Origin: Clostridia bacterium
GTDB lineage: Bacteria; Bacillota; Clostridia; Oscillospirales; Acutalibacteraceae
Assembly: GCA_024404095.1 (NCBI GenBank)
Contig: JAKSQO010000005.1
Span: forward strand, 55,277 to 119,276
Direction of reading: 5' to 3'
DNA length: 64,000 bases
The notes beneath the pieces are model-generated. The model did no database searches. It was not told where the DNA came from and saw only the letters and a list, made by a program, of their open reading frames with translations. Below, in pieces: positions 40,074 to 49,174 of this stretch; the stretch's first letter is position 1, and every line of letters starts with the position of its first letter. A program made the position numbers and the translations under genes.

Positions 40074-42119
40074 TCAATATGTGCTGCTCATATCCTGATT
40101 AACAGCTGAAACGACGTTATCCTTTGCACGTGACTTAGAAGCCTTTTCCATAAGCATAGCGTAATACTTATCCTCGTCAACAGGAAGAGTAACTGTTTCG
40201 CCTGTCCAGCTCGAATAGTGAGCTGCGTTGGAGATTGAAAGTCCTCTGATACCCTCCTCGCCGCTTGCAAGAAGAGGTGTGCCGTGAATAATATGTGAAG
40301 CAAAAGCGTTAAGAACGCCTGTGTGCTGCTGGTCAAGAATGCCGGGTATCGGCTCATAAACGCCCTCTGTTGAGAACTCTACTGTCTTTCTTTCAATCTT
40401 CGCAAAGCCTGAATCAGCTGTGGGAATAAAGTGGCTGATTGTGTCGCTGAGCTCTGTGATTGTAACGTGTTCACCGTCAACGCACTCAATCTTTGCGCCG
40501 TCGAGAGTGATTTCAAGTCTGTTTGAGCCCGGGCAGTCGCCTGTTGTTGTAATGAACACACCTGTTGCACCGTTGGGATACTCAGCGTAAATTGTAACAT
40601 CATCCTCAACCTCAATATCATGCCATTTGCCCTCGTGGCAGAATGCACGAACCTTTGAAGGCATACCGCAGATCCACTGCCAGAGGTCGAGCTGGTGAGG
40701 ACACTGATTAAGAAGAACGCCGCCGCCTTCACCGTTCCATGTTGCACGCCATCCGCCTGAGTTGTAGTAGAACTGTGTGCGGAACCAGTCAGTGATAATC
40801 CAGTTTACTCGACGGATTTCACCGTACTTCTTGCTCTCAACGATTTCCTTAATCTTTCTGTAAACAGAATTTGTTCTCTGATTGAACATCATAGCAAATG
40901 TCTTATCTGACTTTGCTGCAAATTCGTTCATCTCACGAACCTGCTTTGTATAAACACCTGCGGGCTTCTCTGAGATAACGTGGAGGTCATGCTTAAGAGC
41001 CTCGATAACAAGCGGAGGATGGAAATAGTGAGGTGTGGCGATAATAACTGCGTCAACCTCGCCGCTCTCCATAAGCTCTGTTGCTGTGCTGTATCTCTTT
41101 GCAAACGGAACATTTTCCTTTGCCCAGTCAAGTCTCTTCGGGTCGATATCAGCAACCGCTGTAAGGCGCATCTCTCTGATTTTGCCCTTAAGGAAGTTGT
41201 TAGCGTGGGCTGAGCCCATGTTGCCGAGACCGATGATACCGAAGCGTACAGGCTGTGCAGCCTCTGCAACAGCGTGCATAGCGTCAGCGGCAGCCTTGAA
41301 GGATGCTTCATGTGAAGGATATGTGTTTACATCCATCTTTCTTGCTGTCTCGTTGTCCTCTTCAAGATTTCCGAGACCGTCAAACACCTTGAGGTGAGGC
41401 TCAAGTGAAAGAATTCTTACTCCGTCCATATGAGCAAACTTTGTGATAAGCTCCTGAACATTGCCGTCGCCCTTGCCTGCGGGTACAACCTGACCGTTCT
41501 CATAAAGAGCGTCCTTAACGTGGAAATACTCAACGTAATCCTTAAGAAGCTCCCATGCCTTGAGTGTATCAACACCGCACTGAACGAAATTAGCAGGATC
41601 AAATACTGCTCTGAGCTTGCCGCCGCAAGACTCAAGAACCTCAAGACATCTCTCAGCGACATCGCCGTAGATACCCTTTTCGTTCTCGTGACAGCAGATG
41701 ATGCCGTTCTCGTCAGCATAGTCTACCATAGCCTTCACACGGCTGAAAACTTCCTCTTTGTAAGCGTCATAATCCTCAACGCCCTCAAAGTAGAAGCTGA
41801 ACATTCTTATGTATTTAGCTTCAAGAATCTTTGCTACCTCAACTGTGTTCTTGAAAGCCTCAAAATGAGGTGCAAAATCGTCCTTGATATTGATTTTACC
41901 GTAGCCTGAACCGATTGAGGAAACCTTCATGCCTTCCTTATCGATTTCTTCCTTCATAGCCTTAGCCTGTTCAACGGTCATTTTATTGATATTAAGCTCC
42001 GGTCCGAAACCGCGAAGTTCCATATGAGTTATGCCGTTCTTTTTGCAGGCAGCCATCTGACCGCCGATTGTACTTTCGCCTGATTCATCACAGAATGCAG
42101 AAAATACAAAATGTGCCAT
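40074..42119 (-). CDS. Fusion: xylose-isomerase-like TIM barrel + Gfo/Idh/MocA oxidoreductase
   Basis: 681 residues with two complete enzyme domains. Residues 1-285 form a sugar isomerase/epimerase barrel with a full metal tetrad: Glu145 (CCHENEKG), Asp174 (VFDPANF), His200 (EYFHVKD) and Glu240 (LSLEPHL). Residues 290-681 form an NAD(P)-dependent dehydrogenase with FGIIGLGNMGSAHA (297-302) and catalytic Lys385 in ISEKPAG, then GGVLLNQCPHQLDLWQW. Both functions are normally separate proteins. No frameshift or stop separates them. First gene of the operon. A joint oxidation-isomerisation or oxidation-elimination of a sugar or glycoside is inferred. Confidence 0.88.
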   Translation of the reverse strand: MAHFVFSAFCDESGESTIGGQMAACKKNGITHMELRGFGPELNINKMTVEQAKAMKEEIDKEGMKVSSIGSGYGKINIKDDFAPHFEAFKNTVEVAKILEAKYIRMFSFYFEGVEDYDAYKEEVFSRVKAMVDYADENGIICCHENEKGIYGDVAERCLEVLESCGGKLRAVFDPANFVQCGVDTLKAWELLKDYVEYFHVKDALYENGQVVPAGKGDGNVQELITKFAHMDGVRILSLEPHLKVFDGLGNLEEDNETARKMDVNTYPSHEASFKAAADAMHAVAEAAQPVRFGIIGLGNMGSAHANNFLKGKIREMRLTAVADIDPKRLDWAKENVPFAKRYSTATELMESGEVDAVIIATPHYFHPPLVIEALKHDLHVISEKPAGVYTKQVREMNEFAAKSDKTFAMMFNQRTNSVYRKIKEIVESKKYGEIRRVNWIITDWFRTQFYYNSGGWRATWNGEGGGVLLNQCPHQLDLWQWICGMPSKVRAFCHEGKWHDIEVEDDVTIYAEYPNGATGVFITTTGDCPGSNRLEITLDGAKIECVDGEHVTITELSDTISHFIPTADSGFAKIERKTVEFSTEGVYEPIPGILDQQHTGVLNAFASHIIHGTPLLASGEEGIRGLSISNAAHYSSWTGETVTLPVDEDKYYAMLMEKASKSRAKDNVVSAVNQDMSSTY

Positions 42120-42151
42120 AGTTTATCGCCCCTTTAATTCATTTACAAATA

Positions 42152-42189
42152 TGCAGAAAGGTAAAACCCTAATTTCCGCATTTTAAAGT
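42152..42189 (-). promoter_or_regulatory. Possible extended -10 promoter of the uronate operon
   Basis: Read on the minus strand, TGATATAAT gives an extended -10 about 75 bp before the fusion gene; no good -35 box is present at the proper distance. Coordinates of the box are approximate. Confidence 0.35.
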
Positions 42190-42228
42190 ATTATATCATA
42201 ACAATATGTAAAAATAAAGCCTGTAAAC

Positions 42229-42257
42229 AAAAAAAGTGCCGCATTTTTTACGGCACT
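42229..42257 (-). terminator. Terminator after the 203-residue membrane-anchored protein gene
   Basis: Minus strand AGTGCCG/CGGCACT stem (42251-42257 with 42235-42241), A/T-rich loop, then six or seven T. Confidence 0.85.
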
Positions 42258-42264
42258 AAGTCAA

Positions 42265-42876
42265 TTATGATAAAAATTTAACCTTGTTGTCTCTGATGTA
42301 ATCCGCGGCAAGCTTATAAACAGCCTTGTCCTCATTTTTCATCAGCTCTTTGAATTTTTCATCAACCGCTCTGACGTCCTTTTCGATAACGGAAACGTCC
42401 TCGTTATTTTCGTTGAACATATCGTATTCTTTTCTGAAAAGCTCGGCATATTCTCCGCCGATAACCTCGCTGACAGCATTCATTGATGCGCTCAGAAGCG
42501 GTTCACCGTTAGATCGGAAATAGTTTGAAAGGCATACTCTCGTGTCCTCAAACACATAGCCGAGTGTCATAACATACTGCTTCTCCGCAGGAAGCTTTTT
42601 GAACGCTTCGTTCGGCTGTTTCTCCTTTTCAAGCTGTGTCTGAATATGCAGACACATTCCGACTGTCAGCAGATAATCGTCACGCTCAGGGGCAAAATGC
42701 TCCTCGCCGATTGTCATAAAATCACGCTTCAGACTCTTTTCAACCTTTGCGTTACCGAAAACTCTGCCCTTGTTAGTTGAAATAGAGCGGTACCAGAAAA
42801 AGATGATAACCGCAAGGATAATCATAACGATGTATTTCACACCCGTCATCGGGTTATGAAGCATATATTCAATCAT
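42265..42876 (-). CDS. Uncharacterised membrane-anchored protein
   Basis: 203 residues: one hydrophobic helix at about 13-29 (VKYIVMIILAVIIFFWY) followed by a basic stop-transfer region and a soluble, mostly helical cytosolic part of about 165 residues rich in Glu and Lys. The C-terminal 50 residues (NNEDVSVIEKDVRAVDEKFKE onward) have coiled-coil-like spacing. No motif was recognised. It lies 3 bp after rsmI and shares its message, ending at a terminator; function unknown. Confidence 0.7.
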   Translation of the reverse strand: MIEYMLHNPMTGVKYIVMIILAVIIFFWYRSISTNKGRVFGNAKVEKSLKRDFMTIGEEHFAPERDDYLLTVGMCLHIQTQLEKEKQPNEAFKKLPAEKQYVMTLGYVFEDTRVCLSNYFRSNGEPLLSASMNAVSEVIGGEYAELFRKEYDMFNENNEDVSVIEKDVRAVDEKFKELMKNEDKAVYKLAADYIRDNKVKFLS

Positions 42877-42879
42877 AGC

Positions 42880-43707
42880 TTATTCTCCAATCAGCTGTTT
42901 GTAGATATCGCCCTTTTTGAAGCCGCTGAGCTTCGCTGTCTGCTTTGCAGCTTCGCTGACGCTCATCCCGTTTTCGACGCTTTTTTTCGCCGCCTCAACA
43001 GCATCCTCAAGTGTCATAATATCATTAGCCGACTCAGGCTCTGCGCCTCTGATAACAAGAACGATTTCACCCTTTATTCCGCCCTCGCCGTAAAGCTCAG
43101 CCGCCTCGTCCAGCGTGGTTCTGATAACCTCCTCGTGAATCTTGGTTATCTCACGTACAATAGCGATTTCACGGTTGCCGAACACCTTATTCATATCCTT
43201 GAGCGTTGCCCCGAGCTTGTGCGGTGCTTCATAGAAAAGCATTGTTCTTGTCTCGTTTCTCAGAGAATCAAGATGCTCACGTCTGCTCGGCTTGTTTACA
43301 CTCAGAAAGCCCTCAAAGGTAAAGCGTCCTGTCGGCAGACCCGAGAGTGCAAGCGCAGTTGTGAACGCGCACGGACCTGGTACGGATTCAACCTTGATAC
43401 CGTTTTCGTGGCACAGTCTTACAAGATCCTCGCCCGGGTCGGAGATAGCAGGCATACCTGCATCGGAAACAAGAACGCACGTCTCCCCCGCAAGAATTTT
43501 TGCGACAATCTGCTCGCCTGAATCTCTGCGGTTAAATTTATGATAGCTTATCATCGGCTTTTTTATGCCGAAATGATTGAGTAATTTAACGGTTACGCGC
43601 GTATCCTCGGCGGCAATGAAATCACATTCCGAAAGCGTTTCAACAGCTCTCGGAGAAAAATCACCAAGGTTTCCTATCGGCGTACCGACAACATATAGCT
43701 TGCTCAC
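42880..43707 (-). CDS. rsmI: 16S rRNA 2'-O-methyltransferase (C1402)
   Basis: 275 residues, tetrapyrrole-methylase-type fold. Family segments: LYVVGTPIGNLGDFSPRAVE, CDFIAAEDTRVT, VSDAGMPAISDPGEDLV, VPGPCAFTTALALSGLP and FYEAPHKL, and a C-terminal EAAKQTAKLSGFKKGDIYKQ helix pair. Uses SAM. The start codon is GTG at 43707, preceded by GGAGAA and overlapping the previous gene's stop (GTGA). Confidence 0.95.
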   Translation of the reverse strand: MSKLYVVGTPIGNLGDFSPRAVETLSECDFIAAEDTRVTVKLLNHFGIKKPMISYHKFNRRDSGEQIVAKILAGETCVLVSDAGMPAISDPGEDLVRLCHENGIKVESVPGPCAFTTALALSGLPTGRFTFEGFLSVNKPSRREHLDSLRNETRTMLFYEAPHKLGATLKDMNKVFGNREIAIVREITKIHEEVIRTTLDEAAELYGEGGIKGEIVLVIRGAEPESANDIMTLEDAVEAAKKSVENGMSVSEAAKQTAKLSGFKKGDIYKQLIGE

Positions 43708-44435
43708 TTGCAGTTCTCCTTGTATTCACCGTAAATTCTTATAACTTCCTCTGACAGCTCACCGTCATCACCGTACATAATCAGCATCGGGTCAACATTC
43801 ATATACGGCTTGCTGCCCTTTTTGCCTTCAATCAGAAACAGCCACGGCCGGGTGTCGGGTCGTTTAACAACAAAGCGCAGACGCTTCGGCTCAATGCCTG
43901 AATTTTTCATGGCAACAATGGTATCAGACAGCCTTTCGGGACGGTTGCACATACAGAGCCTTCCCCCGAAGTTGAGCAGATAAGCTGCCGCATCGGTGAC
44001 ATCCTGCAAAACGCATTTTGTCTCGTGACGTGCAATCAGCTCCGCCTGAGAAACGCTTTTTATTCCGCTGTCGACCGCTTTATACGGCGGATTCATTGTG
44101 ACAACATCCATCGAAGCGTGAGGAAGTACGGATTTTATATCTTTCAAATCATGATTAAGAAACGTAACCTTTTCGGTCATATTGCTGATTTCAGCCGACT
44201 TTACAGCCTGTCGGTATCCTTTTTCCTGAATCTCAATTCCCGTCAGCTTATTGCCCTGATTGTTTCTGCACCATATCATCGGGATAATTCCGCATCCCGT
44301 GCCGAAATCGCAGGCATTTTCTTTCTTTTTTGGCGAAGCAAAATCGGCAAGCAGAACGGCATCCGTTCCGAAGCCGTGGTCATCGGATACAACAACCCTT
44401 ATTCCCGAGCCGAGATATTCAGTTCTGTCTTCCAT
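43704..44435 (-). CDS. tRNA1(Val) adenine-N6 methyltransferase-like protein
   Basis: 243 residues. SAM-dependent methyltransferase of the YfiC/TrmN6 group: SDDHGFGTDAVLLADFA at the N-terminus, CDFGTGCGIIPMIW (SAM loop), TGIEIQEKGYRQA, and the amino-methylase motif VTMNPPYKA. In Firmicutes this gene normally neighbours a GIY-YIG nuclease and rsmI; here it directly precedes rsmI with a 4-bp overlap. Modification of tRNA A37 is inferred by homology. Confidence 0.88.
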   Translation of the reverse strand: MEDRTEYLGSGIRVVVSDDHGFGTDAVLLADFASPKKKENACDFGTGCGIIPMIWCRNNQGNKLTGIEIQEKGYRQAVKSAEISNMTEKVTFLNHDLKDIKSVLPHASMDVVTMNPPYKAVDSGIKSVSQAELIARHETKCVLQDVTDAAAYLLNFGGRLCMCNRPERLSDTIVAMKNSGIEPKRLRFVVKRPDTRPWLFLIEGKKGSKPYMNVDPMLIMYGDDGELSEEVIRIYGEYKENCK

Positions 44436-44497
44436 GGTTTCACCTCAGATTACGTTACTGTCAGCAATTATACAATAAAATTTAAAATAAGTCAAAG

Positions 44498-44526
44498 AAA
44501 AACAGGGTGGAAATGAATCCACCCTG
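44498..44526 (-). terminator. Terminator of the ferredoxin gene
   Basis: Minus strand stem CAGGGTGGA/TCCACCCTG with a short loop, followed by TTTTTC. Confidence 0.85.
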
Positions 44527-44541
44527 CAAATTCTATTGTGA

Positions 44542-44712
44542 TTAGTCCTCAACAGGAGCTCCAACGGGGCAAGAATCAGCGCAAGCGCCACAAGCAATGC
44601 AAGTATCTGCATCGATTTCAAACTTTCCGTCGCCTTCTGCGATAGCTTCTACGGGGCAATCAGCTGCACATGCACCACAAGCGATGCAATCGTCTGTAAT
44701 TTTAAATGCCAT
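44542..44712 (-). CDS. 2[4Fe-4S] ferredoxin
   Basis: 56 residues, starting MAFKITDDCIACGACAADCP and repeating the pattern as DTCIACGACADSCP. The two CxxCxxCxxxCP motifs give eight cysteines for two [4Fe-4S] clusters, as in clostridial-type ferredoxins that carry electrons in fermentation. An AAGGAGG site precedes the ATG at 44712, and a terminator follows. A separate small transcript is likely. Electron partners are not encoded nearby, other than the QueG-like reductase further right. Confidence 0.96.
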   Translation of the reverse strand: MAFKITDDCIACGACAADCPVEAIAEGDGKFEIDADTCIACGACADSCPVGAPVED

Positions 44713-44789
44713 TTCAATTTACCTCCTTGTCTAAGTTTGATTTTATTGTAGCATAAAGTTTTAAAATTGCAATAGTTTTGAATAAAATT

Positions 44790-45737
44790 TCATATAATTT
44801 CTGTGTTTTGGTAATAATGTGTCAGAATCTGTCTGTAATCAGAGCCCTGACGTGCCATGTAGTCAGCACCGTACTGACTCATTCCGACCATATGCCCTTT
44901 GCCTGTTGACTTTACCGTGAATTTTCCGTCCTTGAAGCTGACCGAAAAATTACAGCTTGCAAGTGAGAACGCCTTTCTGAACTGCTCGCCCGTAAACTCC
45001 TTTCCCCCGACCTTAACCTTACGCACAAAGCCGCTGTCATCGGCATCCGTCAGAGAAAACCAGCTGTCGCTTTTTTCAGAAAGAACCGCGCCGTCAAGCT
45101 TTGACACGCTCTTTTTAAATTCATCCTCAGACAGCACAACTGTCTTTGTCAGGTCGGCGGAAAGCCTGTCGCCTGCGCTCTCAACGGATTGAAGATATGG
45201 ATAATCCTTGCCCCACACAGTCTGTGCGCTCAGCGTTGAACCCGAGTTCAGCTCGTGATAAACAGCAAGAATCGGCTGATTTTCATAGCCTATAATCTGC
45301 CCGAGAACCGCATCGACAACCTTTTCGGCTTTCTTTTCGTATTCATCGTACTTATCACCCCATTTGTTTTTACGCTCATCTGCACCTATGTACCCCTGAC
45401 ACTCATTGCTGTCGTCCGAGATATCCGCACCGCCGAACCTGTTCGCATTGCCCTGCATTTCCGTATATCGCAGATATGTAAAGCACGCAACAGCCTGAGC
45501 CTTCAATGCCTCCTCGTGACAGCTCATATCCATTTCCGCCGCAAGCGCCCCTATAACATACTCTCTTTCGTCCGTTTCGGTTATCCTTCCGTTTTCGGTC
45601 AGCATAACGCTGACGGTGTTTTTGTCAGCCTTTTTTTCATTGGCAGCGGCAACGGTTTTTGTCCTCTCAAGAGCCGTCAGCGGTGCGATTATCATTGCCG
45701 CTAAAAGCACGGCGCTGATGAGCAGATTTTTCTTCAT
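44790..45737 (-). CDS. spoIID: Stage II sporulation protein D-like (SpoIID/LytB)
   Basis: 315 residues with an N-terminal signal or anchor helix (about 4-22). SpoIID core: REYVIGALAAEMDMSCHEEA with catalytic Glu, LKAQAVACFTYLRY, and the C-terminal GKGHMVGMSQYGADYMARQG. SpoIID is a peptidoglycan lytic transglycosylase needed for engulfment. Start 45737 follows CGGAGGATATAAAA; the in-frame extension to 45815 lacks a binding site. A related LytB-type vegetative role cannot be ruled out since spoIIM/spoIIP are not in view. Confidence 0.88.
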   Translation of the reverse strand: MKKNLLISAVLLAAMIIAPLTALERTKTVAAANEKKADKNTVSVMLTENGRITETDEREYVIGALAAEMDMSCHEEALKAQAVACFTYLRYTEMQGNANRFGGADISDDSNECQGYIGADERKNKWGDKYDEYEKKAEKVVDAVLGQIIGYENQPILAVYHELNSGSTLSAQTVWGKDYPYLQSVESAGDRLSADLTKTVVLSEDEFKKSVSKLDGAVLSEKSDSWFSLTDADDSGFVRKVKVGGKEFTGEQFRKAFSLASCNFSVSFKDGKFTVKSTGKGHMVGMSQYGADYMARQGSDYRQILTHYYQNTEII

Positions 45738-45821
45738 TTTTATATCCTCCGTTTCTTTGTTACAGATATTAAACAATATGCAGACAAGCTGTAAATAAGA
45801 ACTAATATTTTGCATATTTTC

Positions 45822-45851
45822 TTGACTTTATTATTAGTAGTATAGTATAAT
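45822..45851 (+). promoter_or_regulatory. Promoter of the citrate synthase operon
   Basis: TTGACT (45822-45827), 18-bp spacer, TATAAT (45846-45851), 29 bp before the start codon. Confidence 0.7.
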
Positions 45852-45880
45852 AATCTGAAAAATAATTTGGCGGTGAAAAA

Positions 45881-47314
45881 ATGAATTCAAACATATCCTT
45901 ATTAACCAACGATAACGTTGAGTTTTTTATGGAACAGATAAACAGAAACAACCGCATCAACCCAGATGATTTCAATAAATTCGGTGTAAAGCGCGGACTT
46001 CGTAATTCCGACGGCACAGGCGTAATGGCAGGACTTACCAAAATCAGCTCCGTTGACGGCTACTATATTGATGACGGTGAGCGTATTCCCCGTGAAGGTC
46101 GCCTCTATTTCAGAGGCTTTGATATAAAGGATATTATCAACAGCTGCATAGCGGAAGACCGCTTCGGTTTTGAAGAGGTTGCATGGCTGCTTATCTTCGG
46201 TGCTCTGCCCACAAGAGCTCAGCTTGAGGAATTCAGAAAGATTCTTGCAAGCTGCCGTGCACTTCCCGAAGACTTCATGGAAGACATGATTATGAAGGCT
46301 CCGTCCGCTAACATTATGAACAAGATTCAGCGTTCGGTGCTTGCACTTTATTCCTTTGACGATAACCCCGATGATCTTTCGCTTGAGAACATCATCAGAC
46401 AGTCAATCCAGCTTATTGCTCAGATTCCTGTCATAATGGCTTGCGCTTATCAGGTAAAAAGACGTCATTTCTATAAAAAGAGCATGTATATCCATTCTCT
46501 TAAGCCCGAGCATTCAACTGCAGAATCGGTTCTCCGCTCTCTGCGTTCGGATAAGAAATTCACACATGACGAGGCAAAGCTCCTTGACATCTGTCTTATG
46601 GTTCACGCAGAGCACGGCGGCGGTAACAACTCAACCTTTGCAACAAGAGTTCTTACCTCGAGTAACACCGATACTTACTCGGCTATTGCCGCAGGTGTCG
46701 GCGCGCTTAAGGGCCCCCGTCACGGCGGTGCAAACATCAAGACAACCGAAATGGTCAGAGATATTATGGAAAACGTTTCCGATATCACCGATGAGGGTCA
46801 GGTTGCCGATTATCTTACAAAGATTATCAACAAGCAGGCAGGCGACCGTTCGGGTCTTATTTACGGTATGGGTCATGCGGTTTACACCCTTTCCGATCCG
46901 AGAGCTGTCGTGCTCAAGGCTCAGGCTGAGGAATTCAGCAAGAAGTGCGGAATGGACGATAAGTTCCAGCTCCTCAATCTTATTGAAAATCTCACTCCCG
47001 AAATCTTCGCACGTGAAAAGGGCAATAAGAAACCGATGTGTGCTAACGTTGACCTTTATTCGGGTCTTATTTATGAGATGCTCGGCATTCCCGAGGATCT
47101 GTTCACTCCCCTGTTTGCGACAGCAAGAATTGCGGGCTGGTCCGCACACAGAATCGAAGAAATGACAACAGGCGGACGTATCATCAGACCGGCATATAAG
47201 AGTGTTGTTAAACGCCGTGAGTATATTCAGATTGATGAGCGTGTGGACAAATTTGTTCCCGAAGCAGATTACGTACCAATGGAAGAGAGAGGAAAATCAG
47301 GTGATACAAAATGA
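45881..47314 (+). CDS. gltA: Citrate synthase
   Basis: 477 residues. Condenses acetyl-CoA with oxaloacetate. Motifs: GVMAGLTKISSVDGYYIDDG, REGRLYFRGFDIKD, LMVHAEHGGGNNSTFATRV (catalytic His), ALKGPRHGGANIKT (second His) and the C-terminal ARIAGWSAHRIEE. It is about 40-100 residues longer than many bacterial forms, mainly through an N-terminal extension, as in other clostridial enzymes. It provides 2-oxoglutarate precursors for the glutamate synthesis seen at the left end. Its stop overlaps the next gene (ATGA). Confidence 0.95.
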   Translation: MNSNISLLTNDNVEFFMEQINRNNRINPDDFNKFGVKRGLRNSDGTGVMAGLTKISSVDGYYIDDGERIPREGRLYFRGFDIKDIINSCIAEDRFGFEEVAWLLIFGALPTRAQLEEFRKILASCRALPEDFMEDMIMKAPSANIMNKIQRSVLALYSFDDNPDDLSLENIIRQSIQLIAQIPVIMACAYQVKRRHFYKKSMYIHSLKPEHSTAESVLRSLRSDKKFTHDEAKLLDICLMVHAEHGGGNNSTFATRVLTSSNTDTYSAIAAGVGALKGPRHGGANIKTTEMVRDIMENVSDITDEGQVADYLTKIINKQAGDRSGLIYGMGHAVYTLSDPRAVVLKAQAEEFSKKCGMDDKFQLLNLIENLTPEIFAREKGNKKPMCANVDLYSGLIYEMLGIPEDLFTPLFATARIAGWSAHRIEEMTTGGRIIRPAYKSVVKRREYIQIDERVDKFVPEADYVPMEERGKSGDTK

Positions 47315-48219
47315 AACTTAAATTCAACTTTAAAGAAATGATGCCGCTCGTTATAGCTCTGGCTGTTCTTGTAATTGCAGTGCCGGTAAGAGTTGCACAG
47401 TATCTTACAATAATAGACGCAAAAACAGGCTTCTTCAATGAAATCAATTTCTCGGTAGTTTTACTTTATGTAGTTCTCGGTGCAGGTCTTGTTCTCGGTC
47501 TTGTTATTCCGTTTCTCAGACACAAGACACTTAAGCCTGCTCCGCTCGCAACAAAATCTGTCGGCTTTACGGTTGTATCGCTGATTATGGCAATCACACT
47601 TATCATTGACTCAGCAATTCAGCTGATGAATTACTTTGATATGTTCACCGCCGCAACAGGCTATATCGGCAAATCCGTCAGCGAATATGTTGCAATGCAG
47701 GGTGGAACAATCCTTATGCTTCAGGCTATTATCGGAGCTCTTAGCGCAATCTATTTCTTCGTATCGGGTGTTACAATCGGTCTCGGCAATTCTGACAGCT
47801 CAAAGTACAAGGTTTTTGCTCTTCTTCCGACAGTATGGTGCATTTTTAAGCTGCTCTACCGTTTCAAGCGTACAATCAGCTTTGTCAATGTTTCCGACCT
47901 TCTTCTTGAGCTTTTCTGCATTGTTTTCTCAATGATGTTCCTTTTCGCCCTTGCACAGGTCAATTCAAAAATTGACATCAAGGAAAAGGGCGACGACCTT
48001 ATGCAGTCAGTATACTGGAAAATTTTCGGCTACGGTATTCCCGCCGCTGTGTTCGCTCTTGTATGCTTCCTTCCGAGATTCATTCTCCTTGTTACAGGCA
48101 ACAGCGATCACATTAACTCACAGTATAACGTAAATGTAAGTGATTTAGGATTTGCGGTATTTGCAATCTACACCTGCATTTCCGCTCTTAAAGCAAAGGA
48201 AACAGCAATTGAAGAATAA
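47311..48219 (+). CDS. Uncharacterised multi-pass membrane protein
   Basis: 302 residues with about eight hydrophobic helices, the first at 10-30 (MMPLVIALAVLVIAVPVRVA) and the last near 275-295. A short basic C-terminal tail ends KAKETAIEE. No transporter or enzyme motif is recognised. Four bases overlap with citrate synthase, implying tight co-translation, which is uncommon for that enzyme; the AEC permease follows 13 bp later. A link to citrate or dicarboxylate handling is only a guess. Confidence 0.75.
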   Translation: MKLKFNFKEMMPLVIALAVLVIAVPVRVAQYLTIIDAKTGFFNEINFSVVLLYVVLGAGLVLGLVIPFLRHKTLKPAPLATKSVGFTVVSLIMAITLIIDSAIQLMNYFDMFTAATGYIGKSVSEYVAMQGGTILMLQAIIGALSAIYFFVSGVTIGLGNSDSSKYKVFALLPTVWCIFKLLYRFKRTISFVNVSDLLLELFCIVFSMMFLFALAQVNSKIDIKEKGDDLMQSVYWKIFGYGIPAAVFALVCFLPRFILLVTGNSDHINSQYNVNVSDLGFAVFAIYTCISALKAKETAIEE

Positions 48220-48232
48220 ATCGGAGTAAAAT

Positions 48233-49165
48233 ATGTTTTTTGAGAATGTTAAAATTGCCGCCCAGCAGGTCGGTATACTTTACATTATGGTTATCGCAGG
48301 TGTTATATGCGATAAAATCGGAATATTCACGGAAAAGACGGGCAAGGCGTGCACAGATATTCTTTTCTACCTCATCACCCCTGCTGTTATTGTAAATTCC
48401 TTCCTGACACAGGAATTCACTAAGGAAAGCGGAATGAAGCTCCTTATCGCTATCGGTATCGGCTTTCTGATTCACTTTGTCGCAATCGGCATCAACACAC
48501 CGCTTTTTTCAAAGGGTGACAAGGACGAAAACTGCGTATACAAGTACGGCGCAATCTATGGCAATGTCGGCTATATGACGCTTCCGCTTACTCAGGCACT
48601 TCTCGGTGCGGAGGGTGTTTTCTACTGCTCGGCAGTTGTCATGGCATTCAACGTCGTTTCTTTTACACACGGTACATTTATGATGGATAAGAAAGCTGAG
48701 AAGTTCGAGGCGAAAAAGCTCATTCTCAACCCCGGTGTTATATCCGTTCTTATCGGTCTGCCGTTCTTCCTTGCAAATATTGACCTGCCCCTGCTTGTGA
48801 CAAAGCCAGTCAATTACATTGCTTCAACGCAGACACCGCTCGCAATGCTTGTTTTCGGCACATTCCTTTCAAACACAAATTTTAAGGAAATTTTCAAGCA
48901 CAAGAAAATCTTCCTTGTCGGACTTTCAAAGCTCATTGTTCTGCCTGCCGTAATGTTCACAATTTATAAGCTTATCGGCATCAGCGGAACTCTGCTTCTT
49001 GCTATGACAATTTCAACCTGTGCACCGTCAGCCAACAACACGGTTATGTTTTCGGCAAAGTACGGCAAGGACACACGTCTTGCGGCTCTGCTTGTTTCAA
49101 CAGTCAGCTTTATTTCGATTATAACAATACCGCTTATTATCGCCGCCGTGCAGACGGTTGCTTGA
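48233..49165 (+). CDS. AEC (auxin efflux carrier) family permease
   Basis: 310 residues, about ten hydrophobic helices. Family segments: an N-terminal VGILYIMVIAGVICDKIGIF, FYLITPAVIVNSFL, NVGYMTLPLTQALLGAEG, and a C-terminal TISTCAPSANNTVMFSAKYG. Despite the name, bacterial members transport malonate, malate or similar organic acids. Its place behind citrate synthase supports an organic acid substrate. Start follows CGGAG-type site; queG-like gene starts 9 bp later. Confidence 0.87.
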   Translation: MFFENVKIAAQQVGILYIMVIAGVICDKIGIFTEKTGKACTDILFYLITPAVIVNSFLTQEFTKESGMKLLIAIGIGFLIHFVAIGINTPLFSKGDKDENCVYKYGAIYGNVGYMTLPLTQALLGAEGVFYCSAVVMAFNVVSFTHGTFMMDKKAEKFEAKKLILNPGVISVLIGLPFFLANIDLPLLVTKPVNYIASTQTPLAMLVFGTFLSNTNFKEIFKHKKIFLVGLSKLIVLPAVMFTIYKLIGISGTLLLAMTISTCAPSANNTVMFSAKYGKDTRLAALLVSTVSFISIITIPLIIAAVQTVA

Positions 49166-49174
49166 GGAGCTATA

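Noticed and set aside
40074..42119. The isomerase-dehydrogenase fusion as a sequencing artefact
   Set aside because: The join is in one open frame with a plausible linker around residues 275-292, no stop or start context at the border, and both halves are complete; an artefact would need an exact lost stop codon, though this cannot be fully excluded.
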